64,000 nt of DNA from Saccharothrix carnea (GCF_003014735.1 NZ_PYAX01000003.1:682001-746000), one strand, 5' to 3'; numbered from the stretch's first letter, positions 15,823 through 25,583 are shown. Translations and numbers: made by a program. The notes: generated from the sequence alone by a model not told the origin.

Positions 15823-18800
15823 CTACCGGTGGCTCTTGTTGGTCTTGGTGGCGTCGTGCGACATGTCCCAGGCGCAGTTGGAGGCCATGATCAACGCGGC
15901 GGTGAGGCCGATCGCGGTCTGGTCGAGGGCGTAGCCGATGCCCGCCGCGGAGAGCGGCCTGCCGACGCACTTGCGGAGCGCTCGGTGCCCGTTGGTGATC
16001 ATGTAGATGCTGGTCCGCTTGACCTCGACGCGCGCCTTGCGCGCCACGGTCTTGCCGATGTTCGCCACACCGCGGCCGACCGCCTGCACGCCGCGCCCGA
16101 CCGCACGGGCGCCGTTCGCCACCGCCTTCGCACCGCCGACCACGCCGTTCTTCACCGCGGTGGCGCCCGCGCGCACCTTGGCCAGCGCCTTGCCGCACTT
16201 GCCCGTGTTGTGCACGAGCACGTCCGCGGCACCGGTCACGACGTGGAAGGTGTGCACGGTGTCGACGGTCAGGTTGTGCACGGTCCGCTGTTCCGACCAG
16301 TACCGGACACCGACGACCGTGCCTTCCGAGAGCTTCTGCCCGGCCACCAGGTCACCGGCCTCGACCCACTCGCCGCCCGCCCAGAACGGGTGACCGTCGG
16401 TGGCGGTGAGGGTGGACGTGCGGCCCTCGGCCTCCACCGTCACCTCGACCATCTGCTTGACGCCGGTGCCGGTGATCAGGTCGGTCACGGTGAAGGCGCC
16501 GGTCCGCCCGGTCGTCGGATCGGTCGCCGCGACCTGGTCGCCGACCCGGACGTCCGCGATGGGCTTGGTCGAGCCGTCGCCCATGCGCACCGCCGTGTCA
16601 CCGGTGAAGCTGTTCGACGCGACCAGCGCGCACGCCGCGCCCACGATCTCGTCGCCGTGCTTGGCGCCCATCCGCACGCCCTTGGCCGCACGCACCGCGC
16701 CGACGCCGTACGGGCCGGCGAACAGCGACAGCGCCGACACCCCGGCCCAGATGCAGCTCTCCGTGTCGCCCTCGGTGACGCACCGCTTGCCGTCGTTGTA
16801 GCCGCTGATCTCGGCGAGGCCGTTGAGCAGGGCCTTGCCCTCGGCCTTCCAGCCCTGCCACTTCGGCCACTTCCACGCGAAGCCACCGCCACCGGCGCCG
16901 GACTTGCTCGCCGCGGACGTGTTGCTCACCGGGTTGCCGGCCTTCTGCACGGCCGCGTCGTAGATCTTGTCCGTGCCGCGCTTGGCGTCGGCCACCACGT
17001 CGCGGTTCGCGCCGACCTGGTTCGCGGGCAGCTTCGGGTTGGAGGACACCGTCTTCGGCATGTTCGTCACCGGCGCGTGCGCCGCGCCCGACACGGTCCT
17101 GGGCGTGTGCCGCGCCGAGTACTGCGCCGCCGCCTTGGCCTGCGCGGTCACCCGCCGCTTGCGCTCGTACTCCGCCCGCCGGGCCGCCTCGGCGCGTTCC
17201 GCCGCGGTGGGCCCGCCGCCGCCACCCCTCTTGTAGCAGTTGCCGCAACTGCCGCTGCCACCCGGACCCGAGTACGCCGGGCCGCGCGCGTAGTCCGGGT
17301 AGGTGCCGCCCGCGCCCGGCGACTTCTTCCGCTTCGTGCCCGACAGGTTGTCCGCCTGCCGGCGGATCAGCCACGACAGGTCGGAGGCGTAGTCGCAGAA
17401 GATGATGCACTCGTAGGTCTCGACCCACTGGGACGGACCGTCGTCATCGTCGTCGAACCAGTCCCACGGCCACGACCAGTGCCCGTCCGGGTCGACCTGG
17501 CCGACCGGGTCGCCCGCGCCGTAGGTGTAGCGGTTGGCGCGGATGCCGTCGCCGCCCTGGAACGGGATGTCGTCACGCGAGTCGAACACGCCCGTCGACG
17601 GGTCGTACCAGCGCGCGCCCATGTCGACCTGGCCGGTGGTCGGGTCGGTCCAGTCGCCCTGGTAACCCAGCGGCCCGGTGTCGCCGGTCTTCGCGGTGAC
17701 CTTGCCGAACGCGTCGTAGGACGTCCGGTCGGCCAGCGCCTGACCGTCCGGGGCGATGCCGCCGATCACGTCACCGTGGCCGTTGGTCACCGGCACGCGG
17801 GACGTCCCGCCCTTCTTGGTGGCCAGCACCTCGTCACCGGGGCCGCGGGCGAACGTGGCGGTGCCGTCCGACACCACCTGGTCGTCCAGGCCCGCGTAGG
17901 TGAACGCGGCGCCGTTGCGGGTGGCGACCCGGTCCAGGCCGTCGTAGGTGTAGGTCTGGCCGGTGGCGCCCACCATCCGGTCGAACGCGTCGAACGCGAA
18001 CGGCTCGGTGTGCCCGGAGCTGGTGCGGCTCGCCATCGTGCCGCGCGGGCTGTAGGTGTAGGTGTAGTCGCCGTCCGACAGCAGCCGGTTGCGCTCGTCG
18101 TAGGTCGCGGTCTTGGCGCCCGCCTTGGTGCGGTTGCCCGCCGGGTCCCACTCGTACGCCGTGGTGACGCCGCCGGTCGTCGCCGACTTGAGCCTGCCCG
18201 CGGTGTCGTAGGTGTAGCCGGTCTCGACGCCGTTCTCGGTCTTGCTCGTGACGAGGTCCAGCTCATCGCGATTGTATGCAGTAGACGAAATGCTCTGCCC
18301 GGCCGAACCCGCGAGGATATCTGTATACAGTCTACCGTAGTCATCATACGAGAGCGTCCTGGTGCGACCCGCGCCGTAGCCGATCGTCTTGAGCGCACCG
18401 GCCGCGTCGTAGCCGTAGGTCTGGGTGACGCCCGCCAGTCCTTCGGCGACTGTATGCAATCGACCCTTGAGGTAGGTGTAGGTGGACGTGCCGGCGGCGT
18501 CACGGCGGGTGGTCTGGTTGCCGTCGCCGTCGTAGCCGAACTCCGCCGTGCCACCGGGGCCGGCCGTGGTGAGCAGGTTGCCGCGGTCGTCGTAGGTGTA
18601 GGTGTCGGCGCCGACGCGGGTCACCTGGCCGAGCAGGTCGTAGACGACGTCCCGGCCCGTGGTGGGCTTCTCGGCGCCGCTGCCGGTCTCGGTGGTGAGC
18701 TGGTCGGCCGCGTCGTAGGTCCGGGTCCGCACCACGCCACCGGGCGCGGTCAGCTTCACCTCGTTGCCGTTCGCGTCGTACTCCGACGTCCACGCGCGGT

Positions 18801-21800
18801 CGGTCGGGTGCGCCGCGGTCGCGGGCTCGATCACCTTCTCCGGCAGACCCCACGCGTTGTACGTGGTGATCGTGCGGTGCCCGCGCGGATCGGTGTAGCG
18901 GGTCAGGTTGCCCGCCGCGTCGTAGCCGAACTCCTGTACCACACCTTCCGGCTCGACCTGCCTGACCAGCCTGTTCCCGGCGTCGAACTCGAACGTGGTG
19001 GTGTTGAGCTTGGCGTCGGTGACGGACGTGCGGTTGCCCGCCGCGTCGTAACCGGACTTCGTGGTGCGCAGGACCGTGCCGTCCGGCTTCAGCTCCGACT
19101 GCGCCACCTGGTCGCCGAACAGGTCGAACGCCAGGCGGGTGGTGCGGCCGAGGCCATCGGTGACCCGCACCGGGTTGCCCGCCGCGTCGTAGCCGTGGTG
19201 CGTGGCCACGCCCGCCGGGTCGGTCTCCTTGACCAGCCGGCCGAGCGTGTCGTAGGCGAATGCCGAGGCGGCGCCCGAAGGTGCCACGGTCGAGATCACG
19301 TTGCCCAGGTCGTCGTAGCGCTGCCACGCGGTGAACGTGCCGGTGGTGGGCTTGCGCTCGTACTGGGTGGAGGTGATCTCGCGGTCGAGGTCGTCGTAGG
19401 TCGACTCGGTCCGCGCGCCGTCCGGGCCGGTCGTGGACAGCACCTGCCCGGACCGGGTGTAGGTGAAGCGCCAGATCGCGCGGCCGGTGTGCGCGGGCTC
19501 GTCCCAGGTGACCAGGCGGTCCAGCTGGTCGTAGGCGAACCTGGTGGCGTGGCCGCGGGCGTTGACGACCTCCTTCACGTTGCCGTTGCCGTCGTAGGAC
19601 GCGGTCACCCTCGGCGTGACGCCCTGATAGGTCGGCGACATCGTGGCCACCACCCGGCCGAGGCGGTCGTACTCGGTGGTCGACACGTGGCCCAGCTCGT
19701 CGGCCGACGCCACGACCTCGTCGAACGTGTTGTAGCCGGTCTTCGTGGTCGGCTTCACCGTCGTCGGCGCGCCGCCGTCACGTTCCACCGCCACCGCCGC
19801 GCCCGTGGCCGTGACCTGGCGGCCCAGCTCGTCGAACCCGTACGTGGTGGTGTTCAGCCGGGGGTCGGTGACCGAGGTCTGGTGCCCGCGCTGGTCGTAG
19901 GTGAACTTGCTGACCCGGTTGGTGGTGCCGTCGGTGACGGTCTCCTCGACCACGTTGCCCACGTCGTCGTGCCGGTAGGTCACCGTCTCCGGGGTCTCGG
20001 AGACCTCCCACGGCACGTTGGACGCCTTGCCGCCGGTGACCGCACGGGTCACGTTGTCGCCGCCGTCGTAGGAGTAGGTGGTGGTGCGGCGCAGGCCGGT
20101 CGGGTCGACCACGACCGTCGCCACCCGGCCGAGCCGGTCGTGGGTGTGCTCGGTGACGGACTTGCCGTTGGCGGTGACCGAGCGGGTCAGGTTGCCCGCG
20201 CCGTCGTAGGTGTTGTCCGCCAGCACGAAGTCGCGCTTGCCGCCATCGGGGTTGTCGAAGTCCTTGAGCACCTTGCGGCGCAGCAGGCCGTCACCCCAGT
20301 ACTGGAACTCGGTGCGGCGGCCCATCGCGTCGGTCTCGCTGGCCAACCGGCCCGCGAAGTCGTAGGACAGCGACTTGACCAGCAGGTGCCCGTTGGCCGG
20401 CGCGGGCGCGCCCGCCGGGTCGCTGCGCCAGTCCCGCAACCGCACCTCGGCCAGGGCGCCGCGGCTGGTGTAGGCGAAGTCGACCCGGTTGCCGTTCGGG
20501 TCGGTCTGCGAGGTCAGGTGGCCGAACGCGTCGTACTCGTACGACGTCTCGTTGCCCTCGGCGTCGACCTCGCGGGTCACCCGGTTGTGCTGGTCGTGCT
20601 CGTACGTGGTGACGCGCGGCTCGTCGTTGCCCTGGGTGTCGGCCTCCTCGACCCGGGTGAGGTTGCCGTCCACGTCGTAGGTGTTCGTGGACCGCCGCTG
20701 GTGCTTCTCGCCGGTGACCGCGTCGGTGGTGAGCGGGCCGGTGGTGGTCTGCGGCCGTGACATGGCGTCGTAGGTGAACGTGGTGACGACGCCGGCGGGG
20801 AAGCTGTCGGAGACCTCCTTGACCGACGCGCGGCGGCCCAGGTTGTCGTAGGTGTACTCGATGACCAGCCCGCTCGGCTGGGTCACCCGGGCCAGGTCGC
20901 CGTTGTTGTAGTAGGCGTACCGGGTCGTCTTGCCCCGCGCGTCCACAGTGGACGCGAGCAGCGCGGCGGGCGGTGCGCCGCCGTTGACGGCCGCCTCGGC
21001 GCCGTTGGTGTAGGTGTGCTTGACGAAGCTGCCGTCCGGCGCGGTCTCCTGCAGCACCTGGCCGGTCGGGTGGTAGCTGAACGAGGTCCGGTAGGCGGGG
21101 TCGGTCGCGCTCGCCGACCGGCCGTCCCGCGTCTCCAGCGGCAGGAAGTTGCGCGGGTCGTGCTCGTCGGTGACGGTCGTCGGGTACGTCTGGTGGCTGG
21201 TGTGGCACTGGGTCGCCGTGCGGCAGGTCTTCTGCGACGTGATGTTGCCGCGCGCGTCGTAGCCGAGCGTGACCGTGTCGCCGTTCTCGTCGGTGACGAC
21301 GCTGAGCTGGCCGTTGTCGTCGTAGGAGTACGAGCGGATGCTCATGCCCTCGGCGCCGTAGCGGACGAACACCGGGCCGCCGGAGCTGTTCGGGATCGTG
21401 GTGCAGAACGACGGGTCGTTCGGGTCGGGCTTGCTGCACGTCTCCGCAGGCGGTGTGGGTGTGGTCGTCGGCTCGCCGGGCCGGTCCTCGGGACGTGCCT
21501 CCAGGCCGAGCGGTTGGCCCAGGCGCAGCAGCCAGCCGCCCAGCGCGTCGTACTCGTACAGGCTCGGCCGGTTCGCCGGGTCCAGCACCTCGACCGTGCG
21601 GCGCAGGTCGTCGTCACCGCCGTAGACCGCGGGCGGGCCGATCCGCCACGTGCCGCCGTCGTCGTCGGTCTGCTCCTTCACCCGGTCGCGGGTGGTGTCG
21701 TAGGCGATCGAGGTGGCCACCTTGCCGCTGGGCAGGGTGATCTTCGACAGCAGGTCGGCCTGGTTGTCGGCGTTGCGGTGCGCGGTCGTCGACTGCGGCC

Positions 21801-24800
21801 CGACCGGGCCGGAGTAGACGGCGACCTCGTCGATCACGCCCGCGAAGTGCCGCTGCGGCGTGGTGCCCCAGGCGGGCCACGTGCCGGTGGCGTAGGCGGC
21901 GCCGATCTGGTTGAACGTCAGCTTCTCGTGGTCGACCTGCCTGCCGGTCAGCTCGCCGACCTTCGCGCCGTCGAGGAACAGCGCCTGCGTGGTGCCCATC
22001 GAGCTGAGCACGACGTGGTGCCACCTGCCGTCGTTGACCAGGGTGCCGCTGGTGATCGGGGCGACCGCGCCGACGCCGAACTGGCCGCGCAGCTTGCCGT
22101 CCGTGCCGACGTACAGGATCGGGACGCCGGTGGTGGACGCGCTGCCGAGCGCCTTGTCCTGGTAGCCGAGCAGCGGACCGCCCGAGCCGGTGACCGAGGA
22201 CTTGAACCACAGCTCCACCGCGCCGTCACGGCTCTTCTTCAACGTGCCCTTGGGCAGCTCGACCGCCGACGTGGTGCCGTTGAAGGACGCGGCGGTGTCG
22301 GTGGCGTTGATGCCCGGCGTGTTGAGGGTGACGTTGCGGTAGGTGCCGGTGTCCTTGCCGAGGTTGATCGACACCTCGCTGGCGGCGGCCGTGCCCTCGG
22401 GTTCGCCGAGCCGCCAGTACGACTCGGGGCGCGAGTCCAGCACGGTGGTGCGGTAGTGCGAACCGGCCGCGTACTCGTAGGTGGTGCAGGCGGTGCCCGC
22501 GCAGGCCTTGGTGAGCAGGTCGCCGGTGTAGGTGTAGTTCCACGTGGTCTGGTCGGCCTTGACCGCGGTGACGTGGTTGCCGGTCCAGGTGAACGTGACG
22601 AACCGGCCGGCGGTGTTGGTCTGGCTGTTGGACACCTGGGCCTTGAGCAGCTTGCCGGTGGTGGTGTCGTAGGTCAGCACGACCGCGCGGTTGGCGCTGT
22701 CGGTGATCCGGTTGAGCCTGCCGTTGAGGGAGAACTGGTAGGTGGTGCCGGACAGGTCGAGCAGGCGCCACGCGGTCGCGTCGACGGTGAGCTTGGCCTG
22801 GCGGCCGAACGGCGCGGCGAACGTGCCGTCCGCGTTGCGGCCGAACCGGACCTGCTGCCCGTCCGGGTAGGTGATCACGACGTTGCCGGAGCCGTCGTCG
22901 TCCGGGACGAGCTTCATGTCGTACCGGGTCGACCAGCCGGCGCCGAACAGGCCGTCACGGCGCGGGTCCAGGCTGTTGTACGTGCGCACGACGCGCAGCT
23001 CCGGGCCGACCGTGGTGACCGAGGCGTCCACGGCGGCGGTGGAGTAGTTGCCCGTCTGCGGGTCGAACTCCTGGTCCTTCGTGCCGTACGGGCCGCCCGC
23101 CAGGCGAGAGGTGATCTCCGGCTGCGGCACGCTGGTCAGGATCGTGGAGTACGGCGAGATGATCTCGTTGGTGGCGTCCTTGACGTACGCGCGCCAGTCG
23201 TAGGCCTTGCTCCACTTCAGCGTGCCCGCGGGGACGGTCCAGGCGGTCTTGGCCTGGTAGCCCGAGTTCACGCAGTTGACCGGCTTGTTCGCGGCGTCAC
23301 GCTCGCAGACCTCGAACTTGAACTGCACGGTGACGCTCGGCGGCGCGTCGACGTCCAGCGCGCGGGCCCACAGCTGCGGGGTGAGGGTGGGCGTCTGGTA
23401 GCCGTTCGGCGGGTACAGCTCCTGGACCACCGGCGGGATGTCGAAGACCTCCAGCACGATCCGGCCGGGCGGCACCTGGTGGTCGGTGAACACCGGGCCG
23501 CCGGTCTTGACCATGGTGAAGTCGAGGAAGTACTTGCCCGGCGGGAGCGCCTTGACGGTGGCGTCGAGGGTGACGCGCTGGTTGCGGCTGACCGTGGCGG
23601 TGAGGTTGGCCGAGCGCTGCTGGACGACCGACGCGCCGGTCTTGGCGTGGTAGGCGCGGTAGGCCAGGTAGTAGTCGCCGGGTGCCCAGGCCGAGGCGCT
23701 CTTGTTGGTGACCGCGATCTTGACCTTGCCGTCCTGGTTCTGCAGGACTGGCGGGTTCGGCACCGGGTTGGCCAGCGCGTACGTCGCGTTGTACGGGCTG
23801 TGCGTGACGTAGAGGCGGGGCGGGTTGGCGGTGGCGGGGCCGGTGAACTTCTTGCCCGAGCCGTCGCCGCTCGCGCGCAGCGAGATGCCGTGGTTGGCCT
23901 GCTCCCCGTTCACCCACTTCTGCACCAGGGCGCGCCCGCCGCCGCCGAGGTTGATCAGCTCGCCCGCGGTGGGGCACGCGGAGGACGACTGGCCGAACGC
24001 GATGTGGCCGTGGGCGAAGGAGCGTTCGGCGAGCTGGCGGCCCGTGGCCGGGCCCGGGAAGTCGACGTCGTCGCTGGACGCCCAGCTCTGCGTGACCGGG
24101 TGCACGGTGACGGCGCGGGGACGGCACGAGTCGGCGTCGTAGTTCACCAGCCAGAGCTGCGCGCCGAAGATCGTGTGGTGGCGGAGCTTGTCGACCAGGC
24201 TGCCGAACCGCAGGTAGGAGGCGGCGTTGGGGCCGACCACGAGCGTGTTGCCGCCGGGGGACGACGACGTGCCGTTGACGTACAGGCTGCTGTCGGCGGC
24301 TTCACCGGTGACCGGGAGTTGGACGGTGGGGTCGACCGCGACCGGGTAGGCGGCTTGGTCCAGCCAGCCCCGGTCGAGCGTGAGCTGGAGGGCTTGGCGG
24401 CCGTGGTGGCTGGTCAGGGTGTAGGTGACGGCGGTGGAGCGGTTGCCGTTCGCGTCGACCATGTCGCCGGGCGGGATCACCGCCCTGGTCGTGTTCGACC
24501 TGTCCTTGAGCAGCACCTGGTTGTGCTCGACGTGCGCGGTGAGGTTCTTGAGCGTGAGGGGGAACGTGAAGGTGGTGGCGCCGGGGCGGGTGAGGACCAG
24601 GGTCTCCTTCACGCCGCCCGGCTGCGACTCCAACTCCAGGTCCACGCCGGGCTGGACCTCGGTGTAGGCGGCCGTGCTGCCGTTCGCGGCGCCGTCGACC
24701 TTCTGGGCACCGGCCAGGCCGTAGGAGACTTCGTGGTCGGCGTCGACCCGCAGCGTGGTCAGGTGTTCGGCGTCGGCCCGGCGGGCCACCCGGACGTCCA

Positions 24801-25338
24801 CCTGGTCGGCGGCGTTGTGCCAGCCCTGGTCGTCCGGGACGAGCCGCGGCTCGATCGGCTTCCACCGGTCGCCGTCGCGGTAGTTGACGGGACCGGCGGA
24901 GAACTCGGTGGTCTCGGTGCCGTCCGGGTTCGTGTAGACCTTCTCGTACTTGGTGCGCGCCTCGGGCTTCTCCTGGCTCTTGCCCTCTTCGAAGCCCTTG
25001 GCCTCGGTGACCGGCGGCGCCTCGACCGACGCGGTGTTGTGCGGCCGGACGTCCCACTCGACCTTCGGGTAGCGGGATCTCAGCGACTCGGGGACGGTGT
25101 TGTTCCCGGGTACGCCTTCGAGGTGGTCGGGGTCGGCCTGCGCCTCACCCCACCGCTGCCCCGGCCCCGGCACCAGCGCGGTGTCCGCCGCGTAGGTCTC
25201 CGACCGCCCCCAGCCGTTGACCGCGTCACCGCCGCTGGTCGCGGTGACCGCCAGCACCGCCGCGACCGCGACCACCTTCGCCGGACCCGACGCCCACAGC
25301 GCTCCGAGCAGCCCGGCTTTGCGCACACGCGACGACAT
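15823..25338 (-). CDS. giant secreted RHS/YD-repeat protein with HINT domain and unknown C-terminal cargo
   Basis: 3171 residues; the ATG at 25338 follows GGGGGAG. Order: N-terminal hydrophobic export segment (about 12-35); DNRLRE/CBM96-like domain (about 345-510); beta-rich region; RHS entry domain (DPRRDGLFGAGWSTRYD, near 790); a LamG domain (about 966-1170); dozens of YD repeats (about 1200-2540); the RHS core signature LGYQGDWTDPTTGQVDMGAR (about 2557); a linker; a HINT domain (about 2905-3042) from NSFTGDTAVRMGDGSTKPI to VLVHN; and a 126-residue C-terminus. HINT usually self-cleaves to free a toxin; here the nucleophile position is Ser rather than Cys. The cargo is Lys/Arg-rich with one hydrophobic segment and matches no toxin I know. 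A polymorphic toxin or surface effector is likely; the promoter carries SARP-type heptads. Confidence 0.92.
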   Translation of the reverse strand: MSSRVRKAGLLGALWASGPAKVVAVAAVLAVTATSGGDAVNGWGRSETYAADTALVPGPGQRWGEAQADPDHLEGVPGNNTVPESLRSRYPKVEWDVRPHNTASVEAPPVTEAKGFEEGKSQEKPEARTKYEKVYTNPDGTETTEFSAGPVNYRDGDRWKPIEPRLVPDDQGWHNAADQVDVRVARRADAEHLTTLRVDADHEVSYGLAGAQKVDGAANGSTAAYTEVQPGVDLELESQPGGVKETLVLTRPGATTFTFPLTLKNLTAHVEHNQVLLKDRSNTTRAVIPPGDMVDANGNRSTAVTYTLTSHHGRQALQLTLDRGWLDQAAYPVAVDPTVQLPVTGEAADSSLYVNGTSSSPGGNTLVVGPNAASYLRFGSLVDKLRHHTIFGAQLWLVNYDADSCRPRAVTVHPVTQSWASSDDVDFPGPATGRQLAERSFAHGHIAFGQSSSACPTAGELINLGGGGRALVQKWVNGEQANHGISLRASGDGSGKKFTGPATANPPRLYVTHSPYNATYALANPVPNPPVLQNQDGKVKIAVTNKSASAWAPGDYYLAYRAYHAKTGASVVQQRSANLTATVSRNQRVTLDATVKALPPGKYFLDFTMVKTGGPVFTDHQVPPGRIVLEVFDIPPVVQELYPPNGYQTPTLTPQLWARALDVDAPPSVTVQFKFEVCERDAANKPVNCVNSGYQAKTAWTVPAGTLKWSKAYDWRAYVKDATNEIISPYSTILTSVPQPEITSRLAGGPYGTKDQEFDPQTGNYSTAAVDASVTTVGPELRVVRTYNSLDPRRDGLFGAGWSTRYDMKLVPDDDGSGNVVITYPDGQQVRFGRNADGTFAAPFGRQAKLTVDATAWRLLDLSGTTYQFSLNGRLNRITDSANRAVVLTYDTTTGKLLKAQVSNSQTNTAGRFVTFTWTGNHVTAVKADQTTWNYTYTGDLLTKACAGTACTTYEYAAGSHYRTTVLDSRPESYWRLGEPEGTAAASEVSINLGKDTGTYRNVTLNTPGINATDTAASFNGTTSAVELPKGTLKKSRDGAVELWFKSSVTGSGGPLLGYQDKALGSASTTGVPILYVGTDGKLRGQFGVGAVAPITSGTLVNDGRWHHVVLSSMGTTQALFLDGAKVGELTGRQVDHEKLTFNQIGAAYATGTWPAWGTTPQRHFAGVIDEVAVYSGPVGPQSTTAHRNADNQADLLSKITLPSGKVATSIAYDTTRDRVKEQTDDDGGTWRIGPPAVYGGDDDLRRTVEVLDPANRPSLYEYDALGGWLLRLGQPLGLEARPEDRPGEPTTTPTPPAETCSKPDPNDPSFCTTIPNSSGGPVFVRYGAEGMSIRSYSYDDNGQLSVVTDENGDTVTLGYDARGNITSQKTCRTATQCHTSHQTYPTTVTDEHDPRNFLPLETRDGRSASATDPAYRTSFSYHPTGQVLQETAPDGSFVKHTYTNGAEAAVNGGAPPAALLASTVDARGKTTRYAYYNNGDLARVTQPSGLVIEYTYDNLGRRASVKEVSDSFPAGVVTTFTYDAMSRPQTTTGPLTTDAVTGEKHQRRSTNTYDVDGNLTRVEEADTQGNDEPRVTTYEHDQHNRVTREVDAEGNETSYEYDAFGHLTSQTDPNGNRVDFAYTSRGALAEVRLRDWRSDPAGAPAPANGHLLVKSLSYDFAGRLASETDAMGRRTEFQYWGDGLLRRKVLKDFDNPDGGKRDFVLADNTYDGAGNLTRSVTANGKSVTEHTHDRLGRVATVVVDPTGLRRTTTYSYDGGDNVTRAVTGGKASNVPWEVSETPETVTYRHDDVGNVVEETVTDGTTNRVSKFTYDQRGHQTSVTDPRLNTTTYGFDELGRQVTATGAAVAVERDGGAPTTVKPTTKTGYNTFDEVVASADELGHVSTTEYDRLGRVVATMSPTYQGVTPRVTASYDGNGNVKEVVNARGHATRFAYDQLDRLVTWDEPAHTGRAIWRFTYTRSGQVLSTTGPDGARTESTYDDLDREITSTQYERKPTTGTFTAWQRYDDLGNVISTVAPSGAASAFAYDTLGRLVKETDPAGVATHHGYDAAGNPVRVTDGLGRTTRLAFDLFGDQVAQSELKPDGTVLRTTKSGYDAAGNRTSVTDAKLNTTTFEFDAGNRLVRQVEPEGVVQEFGYDAAGNLTRYTDPRGHRTITTYNAWGLPEKVIEPATAAHPTDRAWTSEYDANGNEVKLTAPGGVVRTRTYDAADQLTTETGSGAEKPTTGRDVVYDLLGQVTRVGADTYTYDDRGNLLTTAGPGGTAEFGYDGDGNQTTRRDAAGTSTYTYLKGRLHTVAEGLAGVTQTYGYDAAGALKTIGYGAGRTRTLSYDDYGRLYTDILAGSAGQSISSTAYNRDELDLVTSKTENGVETGYTYDTAGRLKSATTGGVTTAYEWDPAGNRTKAGAKTATYDERNRLLSDGDYTYTYSPRGTMASRTSSGHTEPFAFDAFDRMVGATGQTYTYDGLDRVATRNGAAFTYAGLDDQVVSDGTATFARGPGDEVLATKKGGTSRVPVTNGHGDVIGGIAPDGQALADRTSYDAFGKVTAKTGDTGPLGYQGDWTDPTTGQVDMGARWYDPSTGVFDSRDDIPFQGGDGIRANRYTYGAGDPVGQVDPDGHWSWPWDWFDDDDDGPSQWVETYECIIFCDYASDLSWLIRRQADNLSGTKRKKSPGAGGTYPDYARGPAYSGPGGSGSCGNCYKRGGGGGPTAAERAEAARRAEYERKRRVTAQAKAAAQYSARHTPRTVSGAAHAPVTNMPKTVSSNPKLPANQVGANRDVVADAKRGTDKIYDAAVQKAGNPVSNTSAASKSGAGGGGFAWKWPKWQGWKAEGKALLNGLAEISGYNDGKRCVTEGDTESCIWAGVSALSLFAGPYGVGAVRAAKGVRMGAKHGDEIVGAACALVASNSFTGDTAVRMGDGSTKPIADVRVGDQVAATDPTTGRTGAFTVTDLITGTGVKQMVEVTVEAEGRTSTLTATDGHPFWAGGEWVEAGDLVAGQKLSEGTVVGVRYWSEQRTVHNLTVDTVHTFHVVTGAADVLVHNTGKCGKALAKVRAGATAVKNGVVGGAKAVANGARAVGRGVQAVGRGVANIGKTVARKARVEVKRTSIYMITNGHRALRKCVGRPLSAAGIGYALDQTAIGLTAALIMASNCAWDMSHDATKTNKSHR
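18273..18464 (+). repeat. three copies of a 14-bp AT-rich motif inside rhs
   Basis: TGTATGCAGTAGAC (18273-18286), TGTATACAGTCTAC (18322-18335) and TGTATGCAATCGAC (18451-18464) share TGTATRCARTMNAC. They sit in a patch with unusual codons (AGA, TAT, ACA, ATA-like usage) in a gene otherwise almost all G/C at third positions. They encode ordinary YD-repeat residues (GRLYT, GRLHT, STAYNR), so part of the similarity may come from the protein repeat. The codon choice does not. Confidence 0.6.
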
Positions 25339-25373
25339 ACCGCTCCCCCAGTCGACTCAGCAGGCCGACGGGG

Positions 25374-25420
25374 ACGCTAAGCACCCTCACTTCCACCCGA
25401 CTTCCGTTCCACTTCCACCC
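25374..25420 (-). promoter_or_regulatory. predicted SARP operator and promoter of the rhs operon
   Basis: Read on the minus strand, heptads TGGAAGT, CGGAAGT and TGGAAGT (complements of 25411-25417, 25400-25406, 25389-25395) repeat every 11 bp. Nine bases later is TAGCGT (complement of 25374-25379), the likely -10, which puts the mRNA start about 30 bases before the ATG. Spacing and heptad match the sialidase promoter. The adjoining upstream gene encodes a SARP. Confidence 0.65.
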
Positions 25421-25422
25421 CC

Positions 25423-25583
25423 GAGTCGAACGCTCAAGCCCCGCGTGTCGAACGCTCAGGCCCACCGAGTCGAACGCTCAGGTCCCCCGGGTTCAACGTT
25501 CACGACCGGCGGGTGCCGTCCTGGAGGCAGAACTCAGCGGTCCTGGAGGTTCGACACGCGGGACCTGGAGGTTCGACTCGCGG
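25423..25583. repeat. 22-bp-period repeat array with inverted halves (locus 1)
   Basis: Forward units GTCGAACGCTCA begin at 25425, 25447 and 25469 and GTTCAACGTTCA at 25491, an exact 22-bp period with 10-bp spacers. Reverse-oriented related units built on CCTGGAGGTTCGAC begin at 25520, 25542 and 25564, also exactly 22 bp apart. The right half encodes the last residues of the neighbouring SARP. A related array lies at 60628-60766. Confidence 0.8.

Noticed and set aside
13747-25380. Very long plus-strand open frames (2337 and 1454 codons) opposite rhs
   Set aside because: They are antisense shadows: the minus-strand frame has the RHS/YD repeats, HINT and LamG domains, while these give Arg/Gly/Val-rich sequence without domains.
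25423-25583. CRISPR array
   Set aside because: Units are about 12-16 bases, spacers are only 6-10 bases, and half the units are inverted; no cas genes are nearby.
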